From Pseudomonadota bacterium (GTDB lineage: Bacteria; Pseudomonadota; Alphaproteobacteria; Rhizobiales; Beijerinckiaceae): a stretch of DNA of 19,701 bases. Within the stretch, counting starts at the first letter, position 1. Each line of letters opens with the position of its first letter. A model generated the notes under the pieces. That model was not told the origin of the DNA, ran no database searches, and saw only the letters and a list, made by a program, of their open reading frames with translations. Shown here piece after piece: positions 6,816 through 15,161 of this stretch. The stretch spans positions 1-19,701 of the forward strand of contig JAFAEL010000171.1 in NCBI GenBank assembly GCA_023423995.1, written 5' to 3'. The translations under genes were made by a program, and so were the position numbers.

Positions 6816-9800
6816 TCAGTAGTTTATGCGCCTGCTCGGTAATGGGCCGTCAGAGCTGGCGGGATCGCCTGTCTTCTCGGGCCGAGGCGGCGCTAACTCG
6901 TTCAGCAGGGCCGCTCGCGTCATGTTCAGGTTGAATACATCTTGCCGCGTCTTGCGCATCAGCCAACGCAACACCGGCGAGCTTCTCGTCGAGCGGCTAT
7001 CAGATGCGGCTGCTCCACGAGTCGCGAGGAACAGGGTCAGCGGGTGACGGCTCCAGTCATCCCTGCGCGCCGCCGTCGCGGCCTTCAAGCCGGCTAGTGA
7101 CGAGCGCATCATGCTCATGAAAGCGCCGACCCGCCGAGTCTGGCTCCAGTTGCGAAGGCTCTTTGAGCGCGTTCTTTCCCTCTGTATCTGAAGGACAGCC
7201 CCGGGAAGCGAAATGCTGCGTAGCAGACGCGGCCGCAGCACGGGAACTGGAAGCTCAGAGAAGTACTCCGCGATCCACGCCCGAAACTTTATCGCGTCCT
7301 GCCGATGACCGAAGCCGCCGCTTTGCGACTGCACGATGCGGGCCACTGGGACCTCGTCCATAACGAGATCGCCAGCGTTGATGCCGGCCCGAATGATTTG
7401 ATCAGCCAAGGCGCTCCTCGTGACGACAATGCTATTTCCAAGGCCGTCCGGTCGATACTGTGGCAGCCACGCATCGCCCAATGAGATGTCAGCGAGTTCC
7501 GCTAGAACGTCGGTGCAGAAGTCGCAAGCTCGGGCCTTGAAAAGCCCGGTCCCCCACATGTCGCCAAGGCGACGCATCTTGACTGTCCGCAGCTGCAACC
7601 CGGCATCCAAAGCGGAGAAGGAGTAGTCGTCGGCGGAACTGGCCGCATCCTTCACCCGGTATTCGGGTCGTGCATAGAGGCCGCCGACGCCCGCGCTCTG
7701 AGCCAGGAAGTCTGTGTAGGCTCGGCTCTTAAGACCGCCACAGACAATCCCGAGCAGGAATGGGATCTTCTGGATGAGATGAGGGTGGTAGTGCTGTTTA
7801 AGACGCAGCGCTTTGATGAAGCAGGGCACGCCAGAGACTGCCACTCGCCCGTGGACGCTCTCAATAGCAGCAAATAGACCATCGAGCGAAACTGGAAAGT
7901 AGCGGGTCTTTGACTGCTGCAATATATCTTCTGATCGGTCGATCAGCTTATAGCGATAGCCACTGCCATTGTCGCTCTGGACAACAAACAGGTGATCGAC
8001 GTCGCCGCGCGCAAGTAGTTGCGCAAGAACATATGTGGCCACGCCGCCGGATGAAGAAGTAGGCCGGTACATCTTGCTGAAGCCGATGTAGGTGTTCTCA
8101 AATCGGCCGGCTCGGTCATCGAATTTTGACGCATTCGGCAGGAAGATCTTGCCAAGCGCATCCTCGTCCTTGACCTCCTTGTCAGGGCGAGGGTTGAACG
8201 GGCACACGCGAACCGCCTCGGTAGGCACCGGTCCGGACTTCGAGCGCGGCACGAGAAAGCCGTCGTCGCTCCACATCATCGCAAGCGTGTTTCCCGATTC
8301 CGAAACGCAGACGCCGCAACCGGAGCAGAGGACCCCTAGCGGGTTGTCGTGGGGCTCGCTAGATGCTCCGTTAGGGGCAACCTGCCCAGAAAGGGCGGGC
8401 GGAGAGTCAAGGCCTGGGCCGGTTAGCGGCCCTCCGCCTACATCGGTACCGCTGGACAACGCCGCTTCGAGAAATGCAAACGACTCGGCCCGTAAAGCCT
8501 TGAGCCGGCCGTTCACCGGCTCCCAATCGATCGGCCTGAGCATCCGGTCGATATCGATCTCTGACGATGTAACTACGAGTCTCTCCTCAAGCCCGAACAT
8601 CGTCATGAGCGAAGTGAACCTCGCCATGCCTCGGGCCGGGTTCCCATAGGCGATGAAGGGCTTGTTGAAGAGGATCGAAAATACTGCGCCGTGGAACGAG
8701 TCCGTCAGTACGAAGGCCGCGCTCTGAAAGGAAGCTAGCCAGCGTTCCGCCATTGTATCGCCGCTCTTGCTGGTAGGTCCGGTCGTTCCGAACGCATGGC
8801 CGCTGGTGGTGAAGGCTTCGGCGGACAACCGCTTGGACAAGACATCAACAATGCGAGCTTTGTCGTCGGTGGCATCTAAGATGTAAGCTAGCAGTCGATT
8901 GCCGTCCGGCTGGGATCTGCCCGATGGCAACAGCCGGGCGTAATGATCGGGCGTCAGCAATAGCGTGGGGTCTAGCACGTGTCGGGCCTCGACCCCGAGA
9001 TGACGGCGGCAGAGTGCGACAGCGCTATCTTCTCGAACGGACACAGCGTCGAATTGTCCGATCAAGTCGGAAGCGATGCGAGTCTGCTCGGGGCTGAACT
9101 CCCAGCGGGGAGTGCCGAACGATGCCGCGTAGCTGACCCTCCGGATGCGGTGGCTGTCGTCGGGAAGGAATCCCAGGAAGTAGTCGGGCAGGATGGACTT
9201 GGCATACCGGGGGCGCCAGACTTGGTCGCTTCCTACGACGAGCGCATCGAGGCCGAAGCCGCCGATGTCGCGCGCTAGCTGCTTGGTGGAGTAGAACGAC
9301 TTCGAGACTGGCGCGATAGAGAAACCGGTCGGCCCACTGCGTCCCATCTCGATTGGCCGCCCGAGGAGGCGTTTGTCCTGTTCGTCCTCCGGCACCGCGT
9401 CTTCTTGGAAATCCGGCGGCGTGTAGCGCCGGTTAATCAGAATAGGCTCGTGCCCGATCTGCCGTAACGCCTCCATCAGTGCGTAGGCCTGAAGATTTCC
9501 ACCAACATTGGAATGCAGGGGGAGAGTTAGAACCCCGACCTTTAGCGGGCCCGAGCGCACGCGCCTCGGTGCCACACGGCTATGTCGTTGAGGGTCGGAT
9601 GAGCTCGCCGCAGCCGCGATCAGTTGCCGGTCGATCTCGGCGAAGAGCGTCAGCGCACGCGCTTGAATAAGGCTCAAGGCGTCGGCCAGTACTAGGTCGC
9701 GGGCGATATGCTCCTTCCGCGCTTGGCTGGCCATGATCCGGACGTTCGGCGCATAGTGGCGCTGGACGAGGTCGAGGGACACGAGGCCTGCCGTATCGGG

Positions 9801-9947
9801 CGTGACGTTGAACGCAAACTTGACCCCACCGCGGTCAAAATCGATGACACAGCAGAGTCCTTGGTAAATCCAGATCTTCGCGACAGATGGGCCGAGCCTA
9901 TTGGCCTGCACCATCTCTGCAAGAGCATCGGAGATTTCTCTGAACAT
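6816..9947 (-). CDS. Fusion of polysaccharide pyruvyl transferase and FrhB-like Fe-S flavoprotein
   Basis: A 1043-residue protein with two known modules. Residues about 135-500 are a WcaK/CsaB-type polysaccharide pyruvyl transferase: NVGGNLQAYALMEAL near the start, GSDQVWRP, and the hallmark TDSFHGAVFSILFNKPF near 415. Residues about 538-925 match the coenzyme F420 hydrogenase/dehydrogenase beta-subunit (FrhB) family, with Fe-S ligands C541-x2-C544-x2-C547 and C582-P, the SGVPCFIKALR segment, CGG and a second pair C808-x2-C811 before ADISLGDAW. The first 130 and last 120 residues are unassigned. Pyruvyl transferases move pyruvate from PEP to a sugar hydroxyl as a ketal; FrhB-like neighbours in polysaccharide loci have no settled role, and F420 use is not implied. 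ATG at 9947 has GGAG 5 bases upstream; the GTG at 9953 overlaps that site and is less likely. It is cytosolic or membrane-peripheral, with no signal peptide. Confidence 0.85.
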   Translation of the reverse strand: MFREISDALAEMVQANRLGPSVAKIWIYQGLCCVIDFDRGGVKFAFNVTPDTAGLVSLDLVQRHYAPNVRIMASQARKEHIARDLVLADALSLIQARALTLFAEIDRQLIAAAASSSDPQRHSRVAPRRVRSGPLKVGVLTLPLHSNVGGNLQAYALMEALRQIGHEPILINRRYTPPDFQEDAVPEDEQDKRLLGRPIEMGRSGPTGFSIAPVSKSFYSTKQLARDIGGFGLDALVVGSDQVWRPRYAKSILPDYFLGFLPDDSHRIRRVSYAASFGTPRWEFSPEQTRIASDLIGQFDAVSVREDSAVALCRRHLGVEARHVLDPTLLLTPDHYARLLPSGRSQPDGNRLLAYILDATDDKARIVDVLSKRLSAEAFTTSGHAFGTTGPTSKSGDTMAERWLASFQSAAFVLTDSFHGAVFSILFNKPFIAYGNPARGMARFTSLMTMFGLEERLVVTSSEIDIDRMLRPIDWEPVNGRLKALRAESFAFLEAALSSGTDVGGGPLTGPGLDSPPALSGQVAPNGASSEPHDNPLGVLCSGCGVCVSESGNTLAMMWSDDGFLVPRSKSGPVPTEAVRVCPFNPRPDKEVKDEDALGKIFLPNASKFDDRAGRFENTYIGFSKMYRPTSSSGGVATYVLAQLLARGDVDHLFVVQSDNGSGYRYKLIDRSEDILQQSKTRYFPVSLDGLFAAIESVHGRVAVSGVPCFIKALRLKQHYHPHLIQKIPFLLGIVCGGLKSRAYTDFLAQSAGVGGLYARPEYRVKDAASSADDYSFSALDAGLQLRTVKMRRLGDMWGTGLFKARACDFCTDVLAELADISLGDAWLPQYRPDGLGNSIVVTRSALADQIIRAGINAGDLVMDEVPVARIVQSQSGGFGHRQDAIKFRAWIAEYFSELPVPVLRPRLLRSISLPGAVLQIQRERTRSKSLRNWSQTRRVGAFMSMMRSSLAGLKAATAARRDDWSRHPLTLFLATRGAAASDSRSTRSSPVLRWLMRKTRQDVFNLNMTRAALLNELAPPRPEKTGDPASSDGPLPSRRINY

Positions 9948-9952
9948 CGCCA

Positions 9953-9956
9953 CTCC
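9953..9956 (-). promoter_or_regulatory. Ribosome binding site favouring the ATG start of the pyruvyl transferase fusion
   Basis: On the minus strand GGAG (9956-9953) is followed by TGGCG and the ATG at 9947. The in-frame GTG at 9953 overlaps this GGAG, which argues for the ATG. Confidence 0.6.
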
Positions 9957-10647
9957 ACGAACATAAAACTAACAGTCGCCGCATCGTCGTGCGGCCCGGC
10001 CCGGGAGACGTGCCGCGATATTGGGCCTCAGGCACCACTGATGCGACAAGGCAAACTCGACCTGCGGCGCATCGACGGCGACGATTTATAGCCGATCACC
10101 TCCCGCAAAAGGAGGGAAGAGCCTAGATAGGCCTGCCAGCCGCCTCGACGCGCTTTTGCCGACAGAGGCACCGACAGCACAAGATGATGCAACCCCCAAG
10201 CTCACTTGCGGCGTCAGTTCGCTCAGGACGCACCGTACTTTCAACCTTTTTGAGCCTTCGTTCCGAAGCTCTGGCCGACCTGAGGAGACGAAGAGAGCCC
10301 AACTGCTGGGGTAGGCGCTGGGGTGATCAGCAGGGCTACGAAGGTTTTGTTAGGTGAATCAATGGTATAGGATGGACGTTGCCCGGACCCCCTCTCCGCC
10401 AGTTACCGCCCGGGCCGCTGAACGCGTTGGGATTGCACCCAGAATAGCCGGGAAGGGCATTGGACCCTGGTCATGCAGACCGTTGCGCCTCCGACTGCGG
10501 GGCGACGTGGTCCTTTTCGGATGGTCCGTCCCATGGTTGCCGCGGGAGATCGCGGCTTCCGGCAGGTGGGCAAGCCTTCGAGGCCTGCGGGAATCGAAGA
10601 ACGATCCACGCGCCCTTGGATGGATCAGGTGCGCCGGACATCGCTCT
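9957..10647. other. Long gene-poor gap between the polysaccharide region and acdR
   Basis: About 690 bp separate the 5' end of the pyruvyl transferase fusion from the 3' end of acdR. Open frames exist on both strands (for example 10354-10653 plus, 10403-10609 minus), but none has a family motif or a convincing ribosome site. A 6-bp hairpin GCCGCA-TCGTCG-TGCGGC (9978-9995) lies in the likely leader of the fusion gene. CCTCC/GGAGG (10099-10115) forms a short stem with an A-rich loop. The promoter of the fusion gene must lie here, but I cannot place it. The gap may be a junction scar between acquired and native DNA. Confidence 0.4.
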
Positions 10648-11172
10648 CTATGAAATCATTTCGAGGTCGATCGCCGTCTCGTATTTCACCCGGTTCAGAT
10701 TGAAGCTGGTGCGGAAGCGCCGGATGTTGTGTTCGTTGGCCAGAACTTCACGCACAAACGCGTTGTAGTGCTCCATGTCGCAGCAGGTGACGACGAGAAG
10801 ATAGTCGCTTTCGCCTGAGATGAAGTAGCACTGCTGAACCGCCTTCTGGGCAGCGATCTTGCGCTCGAAGGAGGCGAGGACATCCTCGCGCTGGCGATCG
10901 AGCTCGACGCTCACGAAGGCGATCAGCGTATTGCCCACGCGCGCCGGATCGACGATCGCGACCTCTCTGCTGATGTACCCTTCCTCGTGCAGACGCTTCA
11001 CGCGCCGCGAGCACGGCGCCGGCGAGAGCCCGACGCGTTCGGAGAGCTCGAGGTTGGAAATCCGGCTATCTCTCTGAAGAACATCGAGGATTTTGCGATC
11101 CATCGCGTCCAGAGCCGCCGCCCCCCGTCGAGGTCCAGCAGAGAGATTGCTTCGGGAGGTCGTTTTTCGCAT
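10648..11172 (-). CDS. acdR: Lrp/AsnC-family transcriptional regulator of ACC deaminase
   Basis: A 174-residue protein. Residues about 21-75 are the AsnC-type winged helix-turn-helix (LDAMDRKILDVLQRDSR, LSERVGLSPAPCSRRVKRL, EGYI). Residues about 80-165 are the RAM ligand-sensing domain (FVSVEL, CYFISGESDYLLVV, FRTSFNLNRVKYET). It is divergent from acdS with 118 bp between the starts, the standard arrangement in which AcdR, an Lrp-type protein, controls acdS from the shared intergenic region. ATG at 11172 gives the usual length; ATG at 11103 would begin right at MDRKILD and remains possible. The frame is open further upstream into acdS, but a start there would overlap acdS on the other strand and is rejected. 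The name rests on family plus neighbour. Confidence 0.88.
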   Translation of the reverse strand: MRKTTSRSNLSAGPRRGAAALDAMDRKILDVLQRDSRISNLELSERVGLSPAPCSRRVKRLHEEGYISREVAIVDPARVGNTLIAFVSVELDRQREDVLASFERKIAAQKAVQQCYFISGESDYLLVVTCCDMEHYNAFVREVLANEHNIRRFRTSFNLNRVKYETAIDLEMIS

Positions 11173-11290
11173 CAGGATTGCTGATCCGCGCCCTACGGGA
11201 GCAAGCAATCGAGCATGGAATGCCGAATATCGCAACCCGGCGCAATTACGAATGAAATATAGTGCAGGAACGTAGCCAAGGATCGAGCCC
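11173..11290. promoter_or_regulatory. Divergent acdR-acdS control region
   Basis: This is the 118-bp region between two divergent starts. It is AT-richer around 11222-11263, with a -10-like TATAGT at 11258-11263 oriented toward acdS; no matching -35 is convincing. No -24/-12 RpoN-type element was seen. By analogy with other acdR-acdS pairs it should bind the Lrp-type regulator, but no clear palindromic operator could be defined by eye. Confidence 0.45.
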
Positions 11291-12361
11291 ATGATCTCCG
11301 CCGCCGTTCCAGCACCTCTCTCCCGAACCCGCCCCGCAACGACGCTCCGCCTCGACCGATTTCCGCGCCATAGCCTCACCTTCGGTCCGAGCCCGATCGA
11401 GCGCATGGACAGACTGACGGCGCATCTGGGCGGCCGGGTCGAGATCTTCGCCAAGCGCGAGGACTGCAATTCCGGTCTCGCCTTCGGGGGCAACAAGACC
11501 CGCAAGCTCGAATACCTGGTCCCAGAGGCGCTCGCGCAGGGCTGCGATACGCTCGTCTCCATTGGAGGCGTGCAGTCCAATCACACCCGTCAGGTCGCGG
11601 CCGTCGCCGCGAAGCTCGGCCTCAAGTGCCGGCTCGTGCAGGAGAGCTGGGTCAACTGGCACGACGGTGTCTACGACCGTGTTGGCAATATCCTGCTTTC
11701 GCGCATCATGGGCGCGCAGGTCGAACTGGTCGACGAGGGCTTCGGCATCGAGTTCAAGCGTTCCTGGGAGGACGCCATGGAGGACGTCCGCCGGGCGGGC
11801 GGCAAGCCCTACGCCATCCCGGCGGGCGCCTCCGACCACAAGCTTGGCGGTCTCGGCTTCGTCCATTGGGCCGAGGAGGTCCGGATGCAGGAGGCCGAAC
11901 TCGGCCTCACCTTCGACTATGTCGTGGTCTGCTCGGTGACCGGCTCCACGCAGGCGGGCATGGTGGTCGGCTTCGCCGCGGATGGCCGCGCCGACCGCGT
12001 CATCGGCATCGATGCCTCGGCGGAGCCGCAGAAGACGCGCGACCAGATCAGGCGCATCGCCCAGCGGACGGCGGATCTCGTCGAGCTCGGCCGCGACATC
12101 GACGACGCGGATATCGTGCTCGATACCCGTTTTGCCGCCCCGGAATACGGGGTTCCGTCGGAGGGAACCCTCGAGGCGATCAGGCTCTCGGCCCGCCTCG
12201 ACGGCATGCTGACCGACCCCGTCTATGAGGGGAAATCGATGCACGGCATGATCGAACTCATCCGGGAAGGCACGATCCCGCCGGGATCGCGGGTCCTCTA
12301 CGCGCATCTCGGCGGCGTTCCGGCGCTGAACGGCTACAGCTATCTGTTCCGCAACGGCTAG
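11291..12361 (+). CDS. acdS: 1-aminocyclopropane-1-carboxylate (ACC) deaminase
   Basis: A 356-residue PLP enzyme of the fold-II tryptophan synthase beta group. It opens ACC to 2-oxobutyrate and ammonia, lowering ethylene in associated plants and supplying nitrogen. The body matches the family closely from [17 protein letters not shown] on. PLP lysine K69 lies in [11 protein letters not shown] (K51 in the Pseudomonas enzyme). Y312 and E313 (VYEGKSM; Y294/E295) and L340 (AHLGG; L322) are present. Glu and Leu at those sites are the residues reported to separate ACC deaminase from D-cysteine desulfhydrase, so the call is specific. The N-terminus is about 18 residues longer than usual, but the ATG at 11291 has AAGGA 8 bases upstream, so the extension is probably real. 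It is cytoplasmic. It is divergent from acdR, and a small ORF begins 5 bp after its stop. Confidence 0.96.
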   Translation: MISAAVPAPLSRTRPATTLRLDRFPRHSLTFGPSPIERMDRLTAHLGGRVEIFAKREDCNSGLAFGGNKTRKLEYLVPEALAQGCDTLVSIGGVQSNHTRQVAAVAAKLGLKCRLVQESWVNWHDGVYDRVGNILLSRIMGAQVELVDEGFGIEFKRSWEDAMEDVRRAGGKPYAIPAGASDHKLGGLGFVHWAEEVRMQEAELGLTFDYVVVCSVTGSTQAGMVVGFAADGRADRVIGIDASAEPQKTRDQIRRIAQRTADLVELGRDIDDADIVLDTRFAAPEYGVPSEGTLEAIRLSARLDGMLTDPVYEGKSMHGMIELIREGTIPPGSRVLYAHLGGVPALNGYSYLFRNG

Positions 12362-12366
12362 CGGCC

Positions 12367-12687
12367 GTGAGCGGCCTCTCGATGATCGTGCGGCTCCAGC
12401 CGGAACCGCGCGCCGCGATCGAGATCCTGCTCGCCCGAATCGATCTCCTGACAATGGGCGGGGAGGCGGAACTCGCCCAGTTCGGCCAACAGCGCCATGC
12501 GCCCGGCTTTTCCGAAAGGAGGCCGGGCGCTCCGTTCGTCCTCGTGGTGGCCTTCCCGTCCACCGCAGTCGCCGAACGCTTTCTCTGCAGCAACGCGGAC
12601 CTGCTTGCGGCGGCCATCGAGGGTCCGTTGTTCTTCGAACCCTCGGAGCACGGCACATCCAATGTGCTGCCACCGATTTTCGCTTGA
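12367..12687 (+). CDS. Uncharacterised small protein downstream of acdS
   Basis: A 106-residue protein of unknown family. It starts with GTG 5 bp after the acdS stop (an ATG at 12382 is the alternative); neither has a clear ribosome site, so it may depend on translational coupling to acdS. Third positions are strongly G/C as in its neighbours, which supports coding. The beta-alpha pattern (IVRLQPEPRAAIEILLARI, then FVLVVAFPSTAVAERF) would fit a small ferredoxin-like or Dabb-type fold, but that is only an impression. There is no signal peptide and no membrane helix. Longer antisense frames here are shadows of high GC content. Confidence 0.6.
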   Translation: MSGLSMIVRLQPEPRAAIEILLARIDLLTMGGEAELAQFGQQRHAPGFSERRPGAPFVLVVAFPSTAVAERFLCSNADLLAAAIEGPLFFEPSEHGTSNVLPPIFA

Positions 12688-12764
12688 GCCGAGCGCTCCA
12701 CCGGCAGGGGAGCGCCGACCAGCCTCGGTCGAGCGATGTCGGCCGGACATCCGACGGACAGACA

Positions 12765-13487
12765 ATGAGAGAAAAGCACGTTCTCGTGGTCGACGACGAT
12801 GCGTCCATTCGGGACCTTGTCGGCGACTACCTCTCCGATCACGCCTTCCGTGTGAGCCGCGCGGCGGACGGAAGCGCCATGGAACGAACGCTCTCGCGCG
12901 TGTCGCCTGACGTCATCCTCCTCGACCTTCAGCTCGGGAACGAGGACGGACTCGACCTTCTGCGAACCGTTGCAAGTCGCGCGGACACGCCCGTGATCAT
13001 CATCACCGGAAACCGGCGCGACGAGGCCGATAGGGTGGTCGGGCTGGAACTCGGGGCGGACGACTACATCACGAAGCCATTCGGCCTGCGAGAGTTGCTG
13101 GCGCGGGTCCGCGCCGTGCTCCGGCGGGCGGAGGCCGGCAACGCCGCGGCCAGGCGCAGAGCCGACCGTTCGGTCTATCGGTTCGCCGGTTGGGAGCTTT
13201 CGATGCGGGCGCGCCGCCTCAAGGCACCGGGCGGGCAGGAGGTGAAGCTGACCGCGGCGGAGTTCAACCTCCTCTCGGCCTTTCTGCGCGCGCCACAGAC
13301 CGTGCTCTCGCGGGAGCAACTGCTGAATGCGAGCCGGGTGCATGACGACGAGGTCTACGATCGCTGCATCGACGTGCTGATCCTGCGGCTCCGCCGCAAG
13401 CTCGAACCCGATCCCAGGCTGCCGACGCTCATCACGACCGAGCGCGGGATGGGCTACGTGCTCGCAGCGAACGTCGAGGTGATCTGA
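12765..13487 (+). CDS. OmpR/PhoB-family response regulator, orphan
   Basis: A 240-residue two-component response regulator. The receiver domain (residues 4-118) has the acidic pocket D10-D12, the phosphoacceptor D54 in VILLDLQLG, T81 in IIITGN and K104 in ITKPF. The winged-helix DNA-binding domain (about 140-236) has the OmpR pattern: KLTAAEFNLLSAFL, LSREQLL, DVLILRLRRKLE and TTERGMGYVL. It should activate or repress genes when phosphorylated. No histidine kinase is adjacent, so its partner and targets are unknown. ATG at 12765 begins right at MREKHVLVVDDD; the in-frame upstream start at 12684 would add 27 residues with no family match. It lies 77 bp after the small ORF on the same strand as acdS. 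A palindrome AGGTCGCGACCT (13487-13498) sits at its stop. Confidence 0.92.
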   Translation: MREKHVLVVDDDASIRDLVGDYLSDHAFRVSRAADGSAMERTLSRVSPDVILLDLQLGNEDGLDLLRTVASRADTPVIIITGNRRDEADRVVGLELGADDYITKPFGLRELLARVRAVLRRAEAGNAAARRRADRSVYRFAGWELSMRARRLKAPGGQEVKLTAAEFNLLSAFLRAPQTVLSREQLLNASRVHDDEVYDRCIDVLILRLRRKLEPDPRLPTLITTERGMGYVLAANVEVI

Positions 13488-13782
13488 GGTCGCGACCTGC
13501 GAAGGCCGCGCCGGCCCCGCCCAGCGCTGCCTAATGCTCTGACCCATCCTCGGGTCCACAATGGTTCAGCTCATGCAGTAAAAGTATTATATCCGCGGGC
13601 ATCAGGTCGCGTGTTGTCCATGTAACGCGATCGTGGATCAAAGAAACATCCCCGCTCAATCCGGGTAGTATCCCCAAAGTCGAGGGGCAACCGAGCATCG
13701 TTCATCTGGCGATAGATAAATCCGCATCTTCTCTGGCGGTCGGATCTCTCAACGGACGGAATGCCAATCGAGGACCTTCGAC
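13488..13782. other. Intergenic region upstream of the DUF1127 gene
   Basis: It has no gene. It holds a 5-bp stem GACCC-ATCCTC-GGGTC (13541-13556), possibly part of a weak terminator for the response regulator gene, and an AT-rich patch (13578-13592) that could hold the promoter of the downstream small gene. No -35/-10 pair is clear enough to call. Confidence 0.35.
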
Positions 13783-14082
13783 ATGGAAATGCACACGACG
13801 CAATCTTTGCTCTCCATCCACGGCATCGCCCGGTACCCGGTTCGGCACGAGGCGGATTGGGCCGGAAGAGGCATGGCCGTGATCGTTCGGCTCTGGCGGG
13901 CTTGGCGTGCCCGCGAGGTCGTCCGTCGCGCCGCACGCGAACTTCTCGAGATGGACGACCGGATGCTCGCCGATATCGGGATCGATCGCTCGCAGATCGA
14001 TGACGCAGTCCGGAACGGCCGCGGCAGGTCCGGCGTCGTGGTTCACTTCCGGTCCAGGAATGTGCCGCATTTCCAGCTCTGA
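13783..14082 (+). CDS. DUF1127 (YjiS-like) small protein
   Basis: A 99-residue protein. Residues about 37-75 (WRAREVVRRAARELLEMDDR, then MLADIGIDRSQID) are the DUF1127 domain, an Arg-rich helix pair ending in the very typical DDRxLxDIGIxRxxI motif. In alphaproteobacteria such proteins have been linked to RNA binding, phosphate/carbon metabolism and stress responses; the role of this one is unknown. The 30-residue N-terminal arm is not part of the domain. ATG at 13783 has GAGGA 8 bases upstream, which supports this start; an internal ATG at residue 31 would give just the domain. Confidence 0.85.
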   Translation: MEMHTTQSLLSIHGIARYPVRHEADWAGRGMAVIVRLWRAWRAREVVRRAARELLEMDDRMLADIGIDRSQIDDAVRNGRGRSGVVVHFRSRNVPHFQL

Positions 14083-14288
14083 GAAGCAGGAAAGCAGCCC
14101 GGGCGGACGATGCGGTCCAGTTCGGCAAGATGCGCCTTCGGCATCGAGCGCGAGCGGCTTCGCTGCCGCTCCAAGGTTTCGTTTGAACCACAACCTCCGA
14201 GATCTGAAGCGCAGCGGAAACCGCGCGCCGCCAACAGGTGGTCGTCGATCAGGCGAGGTCGAACCCCTCGCGCCTCAGGAGAAACCCC
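14083..14288. other. Short intergenic stretch before the alpha/beta hydrolase gene
   Basis: 206 bp with no gene or clear hairpin; it presumably carries the hydrolase promoter, which cannot be located by eye. Confidence 0.3.
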
Positions 14289-15071
14289 ATGTTCACGACG
14301 CGCCGTGTCCTGATCGCTGCCGCCGCAGCGAGCCTCCTCGGTGTCGCGCAGGCTCAAGCCGATCCCGCTCCGGGCGAAGCGGCGAAGAACGTCGTCCTGG
14401 TGCACGGTGCCTTCGCGGACGGCTCGGGATGGCGCGGCGTCTATGACAACCTGGCCGCGATGGGATACCGGGTCAGCATCGTCCAGAACCCGCTGACCTC
14501 CCTCGCCGAGGATGTGGCCGCCACCCGACGAGTGATCGATCGTCAGGACGGCCCGACGATCCTGGTCGGCCACTCGTATGGCGGCACCGTGATCACCGAG
14601 GCGGGCATCCACCCCAAGGTAACCGGCCTTGTCTACGTCTCCGCCCTCGCGCCCGACGTGCGCGAGTCCACGATCGATCAGTTCAGGGAATTCCCCTTGT
14701 CGCCCGACCTCGTCATCGAGGAGCTACCCGACGGGTTCGCCTTCGTGAACGGCTACAGGTTCAAGACGGCCTTCGCCGGGGATGCGAGCGAGGCAGACGC
14801 GGCCTTCATGAGGGACTCGCAGGTCGCGACCGCCATGTCCGCCGTCAAGGCCAAGGTTTCCTGGGCGGCTTGGCGAATCAAGCCGAGCTGGTTCGTGGTC
14901 GCGACCGCGGACAACGTGATCAATCCCATGCTGTTGCGGCAAACCGCGCGCCGGATCGGTGCCGTCACCGAGGAGATCCCCGGCAGTCACTTCGTCTTTC
15001 ATACCCAGCCCAAGGCCGTGGCCGACGTCATCGATCGGGCCGCCAGGGCTGTCGGACGGGTAAAGCGTTGA
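14289..15071 (+). CDS. Secreted alpha/beta hydrolase
   Basis: A 260-residue protein. A signal peptide is clear: Arg-rich start, hydrophobic residues 7-19, and a likely cut after AQA (residue 24). The alpha/beta hydrolase fold follows: oxyanion segment VLVHGAFADGSGW (36-48), nucleophile elbow GHSYGG (94-99, Ser96), Asp208 in TADN and His234 in GSHFVF, a full catalytic triad. It belongs with the many periplasmic salicylate-esterase/EstC-like hydrolases annotated from soil alphaproteobacteria; the substrate cannot be told. ATG at 14289 has AGGAG 7 bases upstream and starts the signal peptide directly, so the longer upstream frame is rejected. It converges on the MgtA gene with 90 bp between stops. 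Confidence 0.9.
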   Translation: MFTTRRVLIAAAAASLLGVAQAQADPAPGEAAKNVVLVHGAFADGSGWRGVYDNLAAMGYRVSIVQNPLTSLAEDVAATRRVIDRQDGPTILVGHSYGGTVITEAGIHPKVTGLVYVSALAPDVRESTIDQFREFPLSPDLVIEELPDGFAFVNGYRFKTAFAGDASEADAAFMRDSQVATAMSAVKAKVSWAAWRIKPSWFVVATADNVINPMLLRQTARRIGAVTEEIPGSHFVFHTQPKAVADVIDRAARAVGRVKR

Positions 15072-15161
15072 CCGGGAAGAACCCACCCCCGGACGGGGCC
15101 GGCTCGGGACCCGGAGCCGCCGTTCCGCGTCTCGATCCGCACGCGCCCTGAACCGATCGGC

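Noticed and set aside
6816..8330. F420-dependent metabolism suggested by the FrhB-like domain
   Set aside because: The family name reflects archaeal members; FrhB-like domains in polysaccharide loci have not been shown to use F420, and no F420 synthesis gene is present here.
10354..10653. 99-residue plus-strand open frame in the gap upstream of acdR
   Set aside because: It starts with GTG without a ribosome site, has no recognisable motif and an Arg-rich composition; the counterpart on the other strand (10403-10609) is no better.
11173..11580. Upstream extension of the acdR reading frame to 11580
   Set aside because: The frame is open by chance inside acdS on the other strand; Lrp-family similarity begins only near 11112, and the usual protein length fits ATG 11172.
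11291..12361. D-cysteine desulfhydrase instead of ACC deaminase
   Set aside because: Glu313 and Leu340 match the residues reported for ACC deaminase; the desulfhydrase has Ser and Thr at these places. The adjacent acdR supports the choice.
11246..12808. 520-residue minus-strand open frame across acdS
   Set aside because: It is antisense to a gene with unmistakable ACC deaminase motifs, and its sequence is Arg/Gly/Asp-rich with no family motif; a GC-driven shadow.
12258..13559. 433-residue minus-strand open frame across the small ORF and response regulator
   Set aside because: It is antisense to a complete OmpR-type regulator with all conserved residues; the composition is that of a high-GC shadow.
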